A stretch of DNA of 9,834 bases from Lachnospiraceae bacterium (GTDB lineage Bacteria; Bacillota_A; Clostridia; Lachnospirales; Lachnospiraceae): contig JAFXWR010000213.1 in the NCBI GenBank assembly GCA_017542725.1, positions 1 to 9,834 of the forward strand, read 5' to 3'. Shown in pieces: positions 1 through 7,076 of this stretch. The notes beneath the pieces were generated by a model that saw only the letters and a list, made by a program, of their open reading frames with translations, was not told the DNA's origin and searched no databases. A program made the position numbers and the translations under genes. Every line of letters begins with the position of its first letter. Position 1 is the first letter of the stretch.

Positions 1-821
1 AAATTTACAATCTCGCAGCACAGAGCCATGTTCAAGTGAGTTTTGAAGAACCTGAGTTTACTGCAAATGTTGATGCAACTGGTACATTAAGAATTGTAGA
101 AGCTGTAAGGATGCTCGGACTAAATAAGAAAACTAGAATATATCAAGCTTCAACTTCTGAACTTTACGGAAAGGTCGAAGAAGTTCCGCAGAGTGAGACT
201 ACACCATTTCATCCATATAGTCCATATGCAGTAGCAAAGCAATATGCATTTTGGATTTCTAAAGAATATAGAGAAGCATATGATATGTTTGTCTCAAATG
301 GCATACTTTTTAACCACGAGTCTGAGAGACGAGGCGAGACTTTTGTAACAAGAAAAATTTCACTTGCTGCAGGAAGGATTGCATGTGGACTCCAAGATAA
401 ATTGTATCTTGGCAATCTTGATTCTCTTCGTGATTGGGGCTATGCTAAAGATTATGTAGAATGTATGTGGTTAATTCTTCAAGCAAAAGAAGCTGATGAT
501 TATGTTATAGCGACCGGTGTTCAACACACTGTAAGAGAGTTTGCGACATTGGCGTTTAAGAATGTTGGGATTGAACTTAAGTGGGAAGGTAAAGAAATAA
601 ATGAAAAAGGAATAGATGTTAAGACTGGAAAAGTTTTAGTAGAAGTTTCAAAAGATTTTTATAGACCTACTGATGTTGTAAACCTCCTTGGAAACCCTAC
701 AAAAGCAAAAGAAAAACTTGGCTGGAACCCTCAGAAGACTTCTTATGAAGAATTAGTTAGAATTATGAGCGAGCATGATTTAAAACTTGCACAGCAAGAG
801 AAAATGTTATCACAAAAATAA
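1..821 (+). CDS. gmd: GDP-mannose 4,6-dehydratase, 5'-truncated by the window edge
   Basis: This enzyme converts GDP-D-mannose to GDP-4-keto-6-deoxy-D-mannose in the cytoplasm, the first committed step to GDP-L-fucose. The reading frame is open from base 3, so a GTG at 36 is internal and not the start. The fragment begins [18 protein letters not shown], the family's conserved segment near residue 83 of the roughly 370-residue enzyme, so about 80 N-terminal residues including the Rossmann GxxGxxG loop lie upstream. Visible short-chain dehydrogenase features are the TSELYG motif (about 153-170), carrying the catalytic Thr and Glu, and YAVAK (about 225-239), carrying the catalytic Tyr and Lys. 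[26 protein letters not shown] and the C-terminal [23 protein letters not shown] are also typical of GMD. The gene ends 6 bases before fcl, the next enzyme in the pathway. Identification is very secure. Confidence 0.97.
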   Translation, partial: IYNLAAQSHVQVSFEEPEFTANVDATGTLRIVEAVRMLGLNKKTRIYQASTSELYGKVEEVPQSETTPFHPYSPYAVAKQYAFWISKEYREAYDMFVSNGILFNHESERRGETFVTRKISLAAGRIACGLQDKLYLGNLDSLRDWGYAKDYVECMWLILQAKEADDYVIATGVQHTVREFATLAFKNVGIELKWEGKEINEKGIDVKTGKVLVEVSKDFYRPTDVVNLLGNPTKAKEKLGWNPQKTSYEELVRIMSEHDLKLAQQEKMLSQK

Positions 822-827
822 TGTTTT

Positions 828-1769
828 ATGATGAATAAAGATTCAAAAATATATGTTGCCGGACATAATGGCATGGTTGGTTCTGCAATTGTGAGAGAGT
901 TAAAGAAGAAAGGCTATAACAATTTAATTCTCAAATCACACAATGATCTTGACCTTACTAGACAAATAGATGTTGAGAATTTTTTCAGCAAAGAAAAACC
1001 AGAATATGTTTTTTTAGCAGCTGCTAAGGTTGGTGGCATTGGCGCAAATAGTGCAGCACTCGCAGACTTTATGTATGACAATATGATACTTGAAATGAAT
1101 GTTATAAATTCTGCATGGAAGAATGGTTGCAAAAAACTTGAGTTTCTAGGTTCATCATGTATTTATCCAAGAATGGCGCCACAGCCTATAAAAGAAGAGT
1201 ACTTATTAACTGGTGAATTAGAAAAAACAAATGAAGCCTATGCTCTTGCAAAGATTTCTGGATTAAAATATTGCGAGTTTCTAAATAAACAATATGGTAC
1301 AGATTATATATCAGTAATGCCTACCAATCTTTATGGACCAAATGATAATTATCATCCCGAGCATAGTCATGTGCTGCCTGCACTTATAAGAAGATTTTAT
1401 GAGGCTAAGACTGATGGATTAAGAGAAGTAATATGTTGGGGAGATGGAAGTCCACTTAGAGAGTTTTTATACGTAGATGATTTAGCAGAACTATGCGTTT
1501 TCCTTATGAATAACTATAGTGGCAATGAGACTGTAAATGCTGGCACTGGTAAAGAAATAACAATTAAAGATTTAACAAAGCTTGTTGCCAAGATAATTGG
1601 CTATGAAGGTGAGATAAAGTGGGATACAAGTAAACCAAATGGAACTCCAAGAAAACTACTAGATGTATCAAAAGCAACTAAACTTGGATGGCAATATAAA
1701 ATAGAATTAGAAGATGGCATAAAACTTGCATATAAAGATTTTGTAAATAATATAAATAAACGAGTATAA
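828..1769 (+). CDS. fcl: GDP-L-fucose synthase (3,5-epimerase/4-reductase)
   Basis: This enzyme converts GDP-4-keto-6-deoxy-mannose to GDP-L-fucose with NADPH, directly following Gmd. The predicted protein has 313 residues, close to the usual ~320. The N-terminus has the NADP-binding GxxGxxG loop (AGHNGMVGSA, residues 11-20). The catalytic set is present: Ser in LGSSCIYP (about 107-114), Tyr138 and Lys142 in NEAYALAK, plus the Cys (111) and His (181, in HSHVLPALIRRF) that serve in epimerisation in the E. coli enzyme. PTNLYGPNDNY is also typical of the family. Two ATGs, at 828 and 831, are equally plausible starts; neither has a clear Shine-Dalgarno sequence, so coupling to gmd translation is likely. 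The stop codon directly touches the ATG of the next gene with no spacer. Confidence 0.96.
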   Translation: MMNKDSKIYVAGHNGMVGSAIVRELKKKGYNNLILKSHNDLDLTRQIDVENFFSKEKPEYVFLAAAKVGGIGANSAALADFMYDNMILEMNVINSAWKNGCKKLEFLGSSCIYPRMAPQPIKEEYLLTGELEKTNEAYALAKISGLKYCEFLNKQYGTDYISVMPTNLYGPNDNYHPEHSHVLPALIRRFYEAKTDGLREVICWGDGSPLREFLYVDDLAELCVFLMNNYSGNETVNAGTGKEITIKDLTKLVAKIIGYEGEIKWDTSKPNGTPRKLLDVSKATKLGWQYKIELEDGIKLAYKDFVNNINKRV

Positions 1770-2078
1770 ATGAAGATATCAGATTTTCAAAATTTTTACA
1801 AATTAAATAAAATTGTTTGGTCAACGCATGGGTTAGCACGAATGCAAGAAAGAGATATATCAATTGCGGATATTGGTAATTGTATATTGAACGGAGAAAT
1901 CATTGAAGAATATACTGAAGAGCCACCATCTAAAAGTAGTGCGTTGCTATTCTATAAGAATGAAAATAAGGCAATACATGTTGTTTTAGGAATTGATGAA
2001 GAACAAATATATTTTGTAACAGCTTATATACCTACAAGTGATAAGTTTGAGGAAAACATGAAAACAAGGAGGAAATAG
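1770..2078 (+). CDS. DUF4258 family protein, probable toxin of a type II toxin-antitoxin pair
   Basis: This 102-residue protein carries the hallmarks I associate with DUF4258: an N-terminal basic HGLARMQERDI segment (His20, Arg24, Arg28), a central helix ending in ILNGEIIEEY (39-48), a hydrophobic IHVVLGID strand (69-76) and a C-terminal FVTAYIP strand (82-88). DUF4258 proteins are often encoded beside YgiT-type zinc-finger proteins, as here, and are suspected RelE/MqsR-like RNases; the activity is inferred, not shown by the sequence. The ATG immediately follows the fcl TAA (TAAATG) and has no Shine-Dalgarno sequence, so translation probably depends on ribosomes leaving fcl. The gene has no evident role in fucose synthesis although it sits between fcl and manC. 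Family call fairly sure, toxin role moderate. Confidence 0.72.
   Translation: MKISDFQNFYKLNKIVWSTHGLARMQERDISIADIGNCILNGEIIEEYTEEPPSKSSALLFYKNENKAIHVVLGIDEEQIYFVTAYIPTSDKFEENMKTRRK
2066..2072 (+). promoter_or_regulatory. Strong ribosome binding site for the zinc-finger antitoxin
   Basis: AAGGAGG lies 7 bases upstream of the ATG at 2080, inside the last codons of the DUF4258 gene. It is the best Shine-Dalgarno match I found in the window, while the preceding putative toxin gene has none. That asymmetry fits a pair in which the second product (antitoxin) is made in excess. Confidence 0.75.
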
Positions 2079-2079
2079 T

Positions 2080-2307
2080 ATGTGTAAATACTGTAAAAAT
2101 GATAGAATGATTAATAGTTTTACTACACATGTAGTGAATTACAAGGAATATGTAATCATTATTAAAAATGTTCCTTGTTTAGAGTGTTCACAATGTGGAG
2201 AAAAATATTATTCTAATGATGTTGCTTTACTTCTGGATAGAATCGTAAATGACACTAAGAAGAGCATGCAAGAAATTTCTGTTATAGATTATAAAAAGGT
2301 TGCATAA
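2080..2307 (+). CDS. YgiT/MqsA-type zinc-finger protein, probable antitoxin lacking the DNA-binding domain
   Basis: This 75-residue protein has two Cys pairs typical of YgiT-type zinc fingers: CKYC at residues 2-5 and CSQC at 36-39, inside VPCLECSQCGEKYYS. The intervening strands (THVVNYKEYVIIIKNVP) match the family's layout. E. coli MqsA is about 130 residues, with a C-terminal helix-turn-helix that autoregulates its operon. This protein stops after a short helix (NDVALLLDRIVNDTKKSMQEI), so only the zinc/toxin-binding half is present and autoregulation by this protein is unlikely. It starts one base after the DUF4258 stop (TAG-T-ATG) and is driven by a strong AAGGAGG. By analogy it would bind and neutralise the upstream protein. 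The zinc-finger family is secure; the antitoxin role is inferred from the pairing. Confidence 0.75.
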   Translation: MCKYCKNDRMINSFTTHVVNYKEYVIIIKNVPCLECSQCGEKYYSNDVALLLDRIVNDTKKSMQEISVIDYKKVA

Positions 2308-2313
2308 TTTTGT

Positions 2314-3630
2314 ATGAATTATATTTTATTGTCAGGTGGTTCAGGAAAACGACTTTGGCCACTTTCAAATGAGATGAGATCAAAACAATTTATAAAGATA
2401 TTGAAAAAAGATGATGGAACTTATGAATCAATGGTTCAAAGAGTCTATCGTCAGATTAAAAAGGTTGATCAAGATGCAAATATTACAATTGCAACTTCAA
2501 GTGCCCAAGTGCCAACGCTAAAAAATCAACTTGGTGATAATATAAATATTTCAATAGAGCCGTGTAGAAGAGATACATTTCCAGCTATAGTGCTAGCTTG
2601 TATGTACCTTAATGATGTAAAAAAAGTTGACATTAATGATACAGTTATAATTAGTCCAGTTGACCCATATGTTGATGATGACTACTTTAAAACTTTAAAG
2701 GAACTTGATGAAAAAATGAAATTATCATCAAACAATATTGGGCTCATAGGAATTAAACCAACCTATCCAAGTGAAAAATATGGATATATAGTACTTCGTA
2801 GGGGCGAGCACTGCGAGCCCGTATCCATGGTTGTAGATAAGTTTATAGAGAAACCAAGTGAAGAGAATGCAAAAAAACTTATATTAGATGGTGCTCTCTG
2901 GAATGGTGGCGTATTTTGCTTTAAACTTAAATATATCGTAGATAAGGCACACGAATTAATTAATTTTACTGACTACAAAGATTTATATGATAAATATGAA
3001 TCATTAACTAAAATCAGTTTTGATTATGCTGTAGTTGAAAAAGAAAAGAATATTGATGTTGTTAAGTATGATGGTGAGTGGAAAGATATTGGTACTTGGA
3101 ATACTTTAGCAGAAGTAATGACAGATAAAACCATTGGTAATGTAATTATTGACAATAAGAGCAATAATGCTAATATTATTAATGAATTAAATATACCAAT
3201 TATAGCTATGGGACTTAAAGACATAGTTGTAGCAGCAAGTGCTGATGGCATATTTGTATCAGATAAAAATGAGTCAAGTTATAATAAACCATTAGTTGAA
3301 AAATTGGACAATAGACCAATGTATGAAGAAAGAGCATGGGGAGATTTTCAAGTTCTTGATATATATAAAAACTCTCTTACAAAGCACTTGTTTATAAAAG
3401 AAGGAAAGAGCATAAGTTATCAAAAACACAATCATAGAGATGAAGTGTGGACAATTATAGATGGCGATGGATTATTCATCTTAGATGATGTAGAGAAAAA
3501 TGTAAAAGCTGGAGACGTACTTACTATTAAGAAGGGACAAAAACATATGCTTAAGGCTATAAAAGATTTACACTTTATAGAAGTTCAGTATGGCGATGAA
3601 ATTTCAGAGGATGATATAGAAAGATTTTAA
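2314..3630 (+). CDS. manC: Mannose-1-phosphate guanylyltransferase with C-terminal cupin (ManC type)
   Basis: This enzyme makes GDP-mannose from mannose-1-phosphate and GTP, the precursor used by Gmd and Fcl upstream. The protein has 438 residues, somewhat shorter than the usual ~470. Residues 1-280 form the nucleotidyltransferase: LLSGGSGKRLWPLSN (5-19) is the nucleotide-binding loop, followed by KQF (24-26), EPCRRDTFPAI (82-92), SPVDPYV in place of the more common ADHxI, KFIEKPS (176-182, sugar-phosphate binding) and WKDIGTW (256-262). A short linker leads to a cupin (about 336-438) with QKHNHRDEVW; His372, His374, Glu377 and His411 are candidate metal ligands, as in bifunctional PMI/GMP enzymes. 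Whether it also isomerises mannose-6-phosphate cannot be told. The ATG has only a weak, distant AAGG upstream. A GC-rich repeat lies within the gene at 2801-2820. Confidence 0.93.
   Translation: MNYILLSGGSGKRLWPLSNEMRSKQFIKILKKDDGTYESMVQRVYRQIKKVDQDANITIATSSAQVPTLKNQLGDNINISIEPCRRDTFPAIVLACMYLNDVKKVDINDTVIISPVDPYVDDDYFKTLKELDEKMKLSSNNIGLIGIKPTYPSEKYGYIVLRRGEHCEPVSMVVDKFIEKPSEENAKKLILDGALWNGGVFCFKLKYIVDKAHELINFTDYKDLYDKYESLTKISFDYAVVEKEKNIDVVKYDGEWKDIGTWNTLAEVMTDKTIGNVIIDNKSNNANIINELNIPIIAMGLKDIVVAASADGIFVSDKNESSYNKPLVEKLDNRPMYEERAWGDFQVLDIYKNSLTKHLFIKEGKSISYQKHNHRDEVWTIIDGDGLFILDDVEKNVKAGDVLTIKKGQKHMLKAIKDLHFIEVQYGDEISEDDIERF
2801..2820. repeat. GC-rich short direct/inverted repeat inside manC
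   Basis: Sixteen of these 20 bases are G or C, in a gene that is otherwise strongly AT-rich. GCGAGC occurs twice, at 2804-2809 and 2813-2818, separated by ACT. GGGC (2802-2805) and GCCC (2817-2820) can pair at the ends. In the manC frame it encodes RGEHCEP, in a loop between the conserved YGYI strand and KFIEKPS that varies in length in the family. It may be a small dispersed repeat tolerated in a surface loop, or chance. Confidence 0.45.
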
Positions 3631-3631
3631 T

Positions 3632-4843
3632 ATGAATGATAATAAAAAATATAGAATATTATTAGTTCATAATTTTTATCAGCAACCTGGTGGCGAAGAT
3701 ACAGTATTTAGAAATGAGAAGAAGTTGCTTGAAGATAAAGGACATGAAGTAATAACTTACACCAGAGATAATTCAGAATTAAAAGGCAATTTTTTAAAAA
3801 AAATATTACTGCCATTTATCACAATTTTTAATCCAAAAACATATTTTGATATAAAGAAGATTATAAAAGATAAAAATATAGATATTGTTCATGTTCATAA
3901 TACCTTATGCTTTATAAGTCCAGCTGTATTCTATGCTGCTATAAAGATGAAATCACCAGTTATTCAAACACTTCATAATTTTAGAATGCAATGTTCAAAT
4001 GGATTGTTCTATAGAGATGGGCACATTTGTGAAGATTGTGTAAATTATGGGTTACTGTGTGCATTAAAACATAAGTGCTATAGGAATAGTTTTTTTCAGA
4101 CACTTGCGATTGTGCTATTGTTAAAAATTCATAGGTTTATTGGAATATATAGAAAAGTAAATTTTATCTGTTTGACTGAGTTTAATAAAAGTAAGTTACT
4201 ATTAAATAAAAAACATATTGTTGATGAAGATAAAGTCTTTGTAAAGCCTAATTTTGTTTTTGAAGAAAATACCAATTATAACTCTACAAATAAGTTGAGT
4301 GAAAAAGATTATAATTCAATAAATAAAGGATATTATTTATTTGTTGGTCGACTTGATGAAATTAAAGGAATAGATATCGTATTGGAAGCATTTTCAAAAT
4401 TGCAAGATAGAGAGTTACATGTGATAGGTAGTGGTAGTGTAGATTATATTAAAGAGTATTCAAAATATGGTAATATTAAATTCTTGGGGCAGTTGCCTCA
4501 TAATGAAGTAATGAACGAAATGAAGAATGGCAAAGCATTAATATTCCCATCAAAGTTGTTTGAAGGCAATCCTATGACTATAATTGAATCATATGAAAAT
4601 AGATTACCTGTAGTTTCATCTGATGTAGGAAATGCGAAGGAGATGGTTGAGGATGGAATTAATGGATTGCACTTTAAGACAGGAGATGCTGAGTCATTAA
4701 TTAGTACAATTGAAAAACTTGATAAGATTGATATGATTACACTAAAAGAGAATGCTTATAGAGAATTTGATAATAAATATAATCAAAAAGTTGGATACAA
4801 TAATATAATTAATTTATATAGCAGAATGATTGAGAAAGATTAA
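3632..4843 (+). CDS. GT4-family glycosyltransferase (canonical EX7E)
   Basis: This cytoplasmic GT-B glycosyltransferase of 403 residues probably adds one sugar to the lipid-linked repeat unit; donor and acceptor cannot be read from sequence. The N-domain starts RILLVHNFYQQPGGEDTVF (8-26) with the glycine-containing acceptor loop, then HVHNTLCFISP (87-97). A cysteine-rich insert (Cys121, 133, 136, 143 and 149, in NGLFYRDGHICEDC and CALKHKCYRNS) is seen in a subset of GT4 enzymes, possibly metal-binding. The C-domain has LFVGRLDEIKGIDIVLEAF (236-254), LHVIGSGS (262-269) and FEGNPMTIIESYENRLPVVS, where Glu311 and Glu319 form the EX7E donor-site motif. The ATG follows the manC stop by one base (TAA-T-ATG), so translation is probably coupled. 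GT4 assignment is strong; specificity is unknown. Confidence 0.9.
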   Translation: MNDNKKYRILLVHNFYQQPGGEDTVFRNEKKLLEDKGHEVITYTRDNSELKGNFLKKILLPFITIFNPKTYFDIKKIIKDKNIDIVHVHNTLCFISPAVFYAAIKMKSPVIQTLHNFRMQCSNGLFYRDGHICEDCVNYGLLCALKHKCYRNSFFQTLAIVLLLKIHRFIGIYRKVNFICLTEFNKSKLLLNKKHIVDEDKVFVKPNFVFEENTNYNSTNKLSEKDYNSINKGYYLFVGRLDEIKGIDIVLEAFSKLQDRELHVIGSGSVDYIKEYSKYGNIKFLGQLPHNEVMNEMKNGKALIFPSKLFEGNPMTIIESYENRLPVVSSDVGNAKEMVEDGINGLHFKTGDAESLISTIEKLDKIDMITLKENAYREFDNKYNQKVGYNNIINLYSRMIEKD

Positions 4844-4844
4844 T

Positions 4845-5990
4845 ATGAGGATACTATTTGTTGGGCTATGTGCCCACTATACAATTGGTTTAAATTATCA
4901 AGATAATCAGTTTTGTAAGTTCTTTATTGAACGAGGGGATGAAGTATTATACATATCAGACCCGAATGAGTATATTGATGGAAATCTTAATTATGTTGGT
5001 GCTGTAAATAAGAGTATAGAAAGAAATTTTAAGTTAATTCGTCAAGATTACTTATTTAAATCAATTTCAACAATTTGTTCTAAACTTAAATTATTTAAAA
5101 GTATATATAGTATAATAGATGAATTTAAACCTGATGTTATTTATTGTCATGGCCCACAATATATTAATGTGATAGACATTGTTAAATATAAAAAAAATAA
5201 TAAAGATGTCACAATTTATGCTGATACACATACTGGCTATCATAATGTTAATATCAAAAAATGGTACTTCACTCTTCTTTATTGTGTATATTATAAGAGT
5301 TTATATAAATATTTAGAACCTCATCTTAAAAAATATTTTTATATAGGAGATTCAGAGAAAGAATTTAGTTTAAAGGTTTATAAATCTGATATGAATAAGA
5401 TGGAATTTCTACCTTTAAGTGCGGATGAAATGTCCGAGTCATTATACTTAAAGTATAGGAAGGAAGTTAGAACAAAGTTAAAGTTTAATGATGATGATAT
5501 AATGGTTTTTCATTCTGGAAAAATTAACAAAAATAAAAGAACCGACTGGGTTGTTGACTCAATAAATTCCATTAATGACAATAGAGTTAAACTTGTTATT
5601 GCAGGTTCAATATTAAACAATGATAAAGATTTAGAAGAAAAGATTTTAAAATCTAATAATACATTTTTTGTTGGTTGGTTAAATGGTGAAGAATTGATAA
5701 AATTTTTATGTGCTGCTGATTTGTATTGCCAACCTGGGTCACCATCAATCACTCTTCAAACGGCAATTTGCTGTAAAACACCAATTATTTGTTTTAAACA
5801 TCAGTTTTACAGTTATTTATATGATTTCAAAAGTATTATTTGGATTGAACAAAATATGGATATTGCAAATGCTATAAAGAGAATCTTATTAAATCAAGAT
5901 GAACTTATTAATTTGAAATATTATGCAAGTACAAATTCATATAGATTAGATACTAAGTATTTATTAAAAAAAGCAATGGAGATATTATAA
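4845..5990 (+). CDS. GT-B glycosyltransferase, GT4-like with non-canonical EX7E site
   Basis: I choose the ATG at 4845, one base after the preceding stop (TAA-T-ATG). A longer frame exists from a TTG at 4830 that would overlap the upstream gene, but MRILFVGL is the usual start of a GT-B Rossmann strand. This gives 381 residues. Visible are IDEFKPDVIYCHGPQYI in the N-domain, ADTHTGYHN, and C-domain strands FHSGKINKNKRTDWVVDSI, VKLVIAGS and FFVGWLNGEELIKFLCAADLY. In the donor-site region YCQPGSPSITLQTAICC the two glutamates of EX7E are absent, the second position being Gln. A QPG-S-x-T-x-Q variant occurs, as far as I recall, in a side branch of GT4-like enzymes. The role is transfer of one repeat-unit sugar by inference; the substrate is unknown. 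The gene ends overlapping the next ATG by one base. Confidence 0.82.
   Translation: MRILFVGLCAHYTIGLNYQDNQFCKFFIERGDEVLYISDPNEYIDGNLNYVGAVNKSIERNFKLIRQDYLFKSISTICSKLKLFKSIYSIIDEFKPDVIYCHGPQYINVIDIVKYKKNNKDVTIYADTHTGYHNVNIKKWYFTLLYCVYYKSLYKYLEPHLKKYFYIGDSEKEFSLKVYKSDMNKMEFLPLSADEMSESLYLKYRKEVRTKLKFNDDDIMVFHSGKINKNKRTDWVVDSINSINDNRVKLVIAGSILNNDKDLEEKILKSNNTFFVGWLNGEELIKFLCAADLYCQPGSPSITLQTAICCKTPIICFKHQFYSYLYDFKSIIWIEQNMDIANAIKRILLNQDELINLKYYASTNSYRLDTKYLLKKAMEIL
5978..5981 (+). promoter_or_regulatory. Ribosome binding site for the WbpB/WlbA-like gene
   Basis: GGAG lies 8 bases upstream of the ATG at 5990, inside the end of the preceding glycosyltransferase gene. The stop and start codons overlap as TAATG, so this site and translational coupling probably act together. 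Confidence 0.55.
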
Positions 5991-7075
5991 TGAACTACGC
6001 ATTGATTGGCTGTGGCAGAATAGCTGTAAATCATATAAAGGCTGCAGTCAATAATAAATTGAATATAGTAGCTGTTTGCGATATTGATTTAAGCCATATA
6101 GACATATTATATGATAAAACAAAGTTTAACGACGTGTATGATGTATCAAAAGTCAGAAAGTATGTTGATTATAAAGTTATGATTGACGAGAATCCTAACA
6201 TTGAGTTAATCGCTATAGCTACAGATAGCGGTGTCCACGCAGAAATTGCTAAATATTGTATAGAAAAAAATATAAATGTTATCATAGAAAAACCTATGGC
6301 AATGTCCATGAAGGATTGTGATGAAATAATTAAACTTGCAAATGAACATAAAGTAAAAGTTTCAGTCTGCCACCAAAATAGATTTAATCTTGCAATTCAA
6401 GAAATGAGAAAAGCGCTTGATAGTGGTAGATTTGGCAAAATTTCTCATGGTTCAATAAATGTGCGGTGGAATAGAGGCAAGGATTATTATGATCAGGCAA
6501 GTTGGAGAGGTAAGTGGGCTTCTGATGGTGGATGTCTTTTCAATCAGTGTATACATGGCATAGATTTACTTAGGTGGATGATGGGAGATGAGGTTGAAGA
6601 AGTATACGGAGTCACAAAACAACAATTTCATCATTATATAGAATGTGAAGATATAGGAATGGCGGTTGTTAAATTTAAAAATGGGGCTATTGGGACTATT
6701 GAAGGAACAGTTAATGTTTATAAAGAGAATTTAGAAGAGACATTATATCTTTTTGGAGAAAAAGGAACATGTAAAATTGGAGGGAAATCAACTAATAATA
6801 TAGATTTTTGGAACTTCTCTGATACAGATGCAAATGATGACAAGAATAAAAACTTGCAAGAACAAACTTCAAATGTCTATGGTAATGGGCACACATCATT
6901 GTATGCAGATGTTATAGATTCAATTAAAAATGATAGAAAACCATACATTGATGCAATTGCAGGCAGAAATGCTGTTGAGATGATATTAGCGATTTATAAG
7001 TCTTCTTTCACTGGGGAACCAGTGAAGTTGCCACTAAAGAACATTGCTTCAATAGATTTTGTTGGAAAGTTCTAA
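5990..7075 (+). CDS. Gfo/Idh/MocA oxidoreductase, WbpB/WlbA-like UDP-GlcNAcA 3-dehydrogenase
   Basis: The predicted role is NAD-dependent oxidation of UDP-N-acetyl-glucosaminuronate at C3, giving the 3-keto sugar used by the downstream aminotransferase. The 361-residue protein has an N-terminal Rossmann fold, ALIGCGRIAVNHI (4-16), and the signature IIEKPMAMS, whose Lys falls at residue 101, as in WlbA. The C-terminal domain reads VCHQNRFNLAIQEMRKAL, NVRWNRGKDYYDQASWRGKW and DGGCLFNQCIHGIDLLRWM with the catalytic-type His189. HQNRFN, VRWNR, YYxQ, WRGxW and NQxxHxxDLL are, to my knowledge, characteristic of the WlbA/WbpB subgroup rather than of generic family members. FGEKGTCKIGG near 253 also fits. 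The neighbouring WbpD-, WbpE- and WbpA-like genes strongly support this reaction. The next gene starts one base after the stop. Confidence 0.88.
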   Translation: MNYALIGCGRIAVNHIKAAVNNKLNIVAVCDIDLSHIDILYDKTKFNDVYDVSKVRKYVDYKVMIDENPNIELIAIATDSGVHAEIAKYCIEKNINVIIEKPMAMSMKDCDEIIKLANEHKVKVSVCHQNRFNLAIQEMRKALDSGRFGKISHGSINVRWNRGKDYYDQASWRGKWASDGGCLFNQCIHGIDLLRWMMGDEVEEVYGVTKQQFHHYIECEDIGMAVVKFKNGAIGTIEGTVNVYKENLEETLYLFGEKGTCKIGGKSTNNIDFWNFSDTDANDDKNKNLQEQTSNVYGNGHTSLYADVIDSIKNDRKPYIDAIAGRNAVEMILAIYKSSFTGEPVKLPLKNIASIDFVGKF

Positions 7076-7076
7076 T

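Noticed and set aside
209..415. Minus-strand open frames opposite gmd, fcl, manC, the second glycosyltransferase and the aminotransferase
   Set aside because: All are shadows of well-supported plus-strand genes, with no recognisable motifs or ribosome sites.
36..821. Taking the GTG at 36 as the start of gmd
   Set aside because: The frame is open to the window edge and encodes conserved GMD residues ([11 protein letters not shown]) upstream, so the gene is simply cut by the window.
1726..1756. Possible internal promoter before the DUF4258 gene (TTGCAT ... TATAAA)
   Set aside because: The spacing is 19 bases and such hexamers are expected by chance in AT-rich coding DNA; no independent support.
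4830..4844. TTG start at 4830 for the second glycosyltransferase
   Set aside because: It overlaps the upstream gene and adds RKIN before the normal MRILFVGL start; the ATG at 4845 repeats the TAATATG junction used elsewhere.
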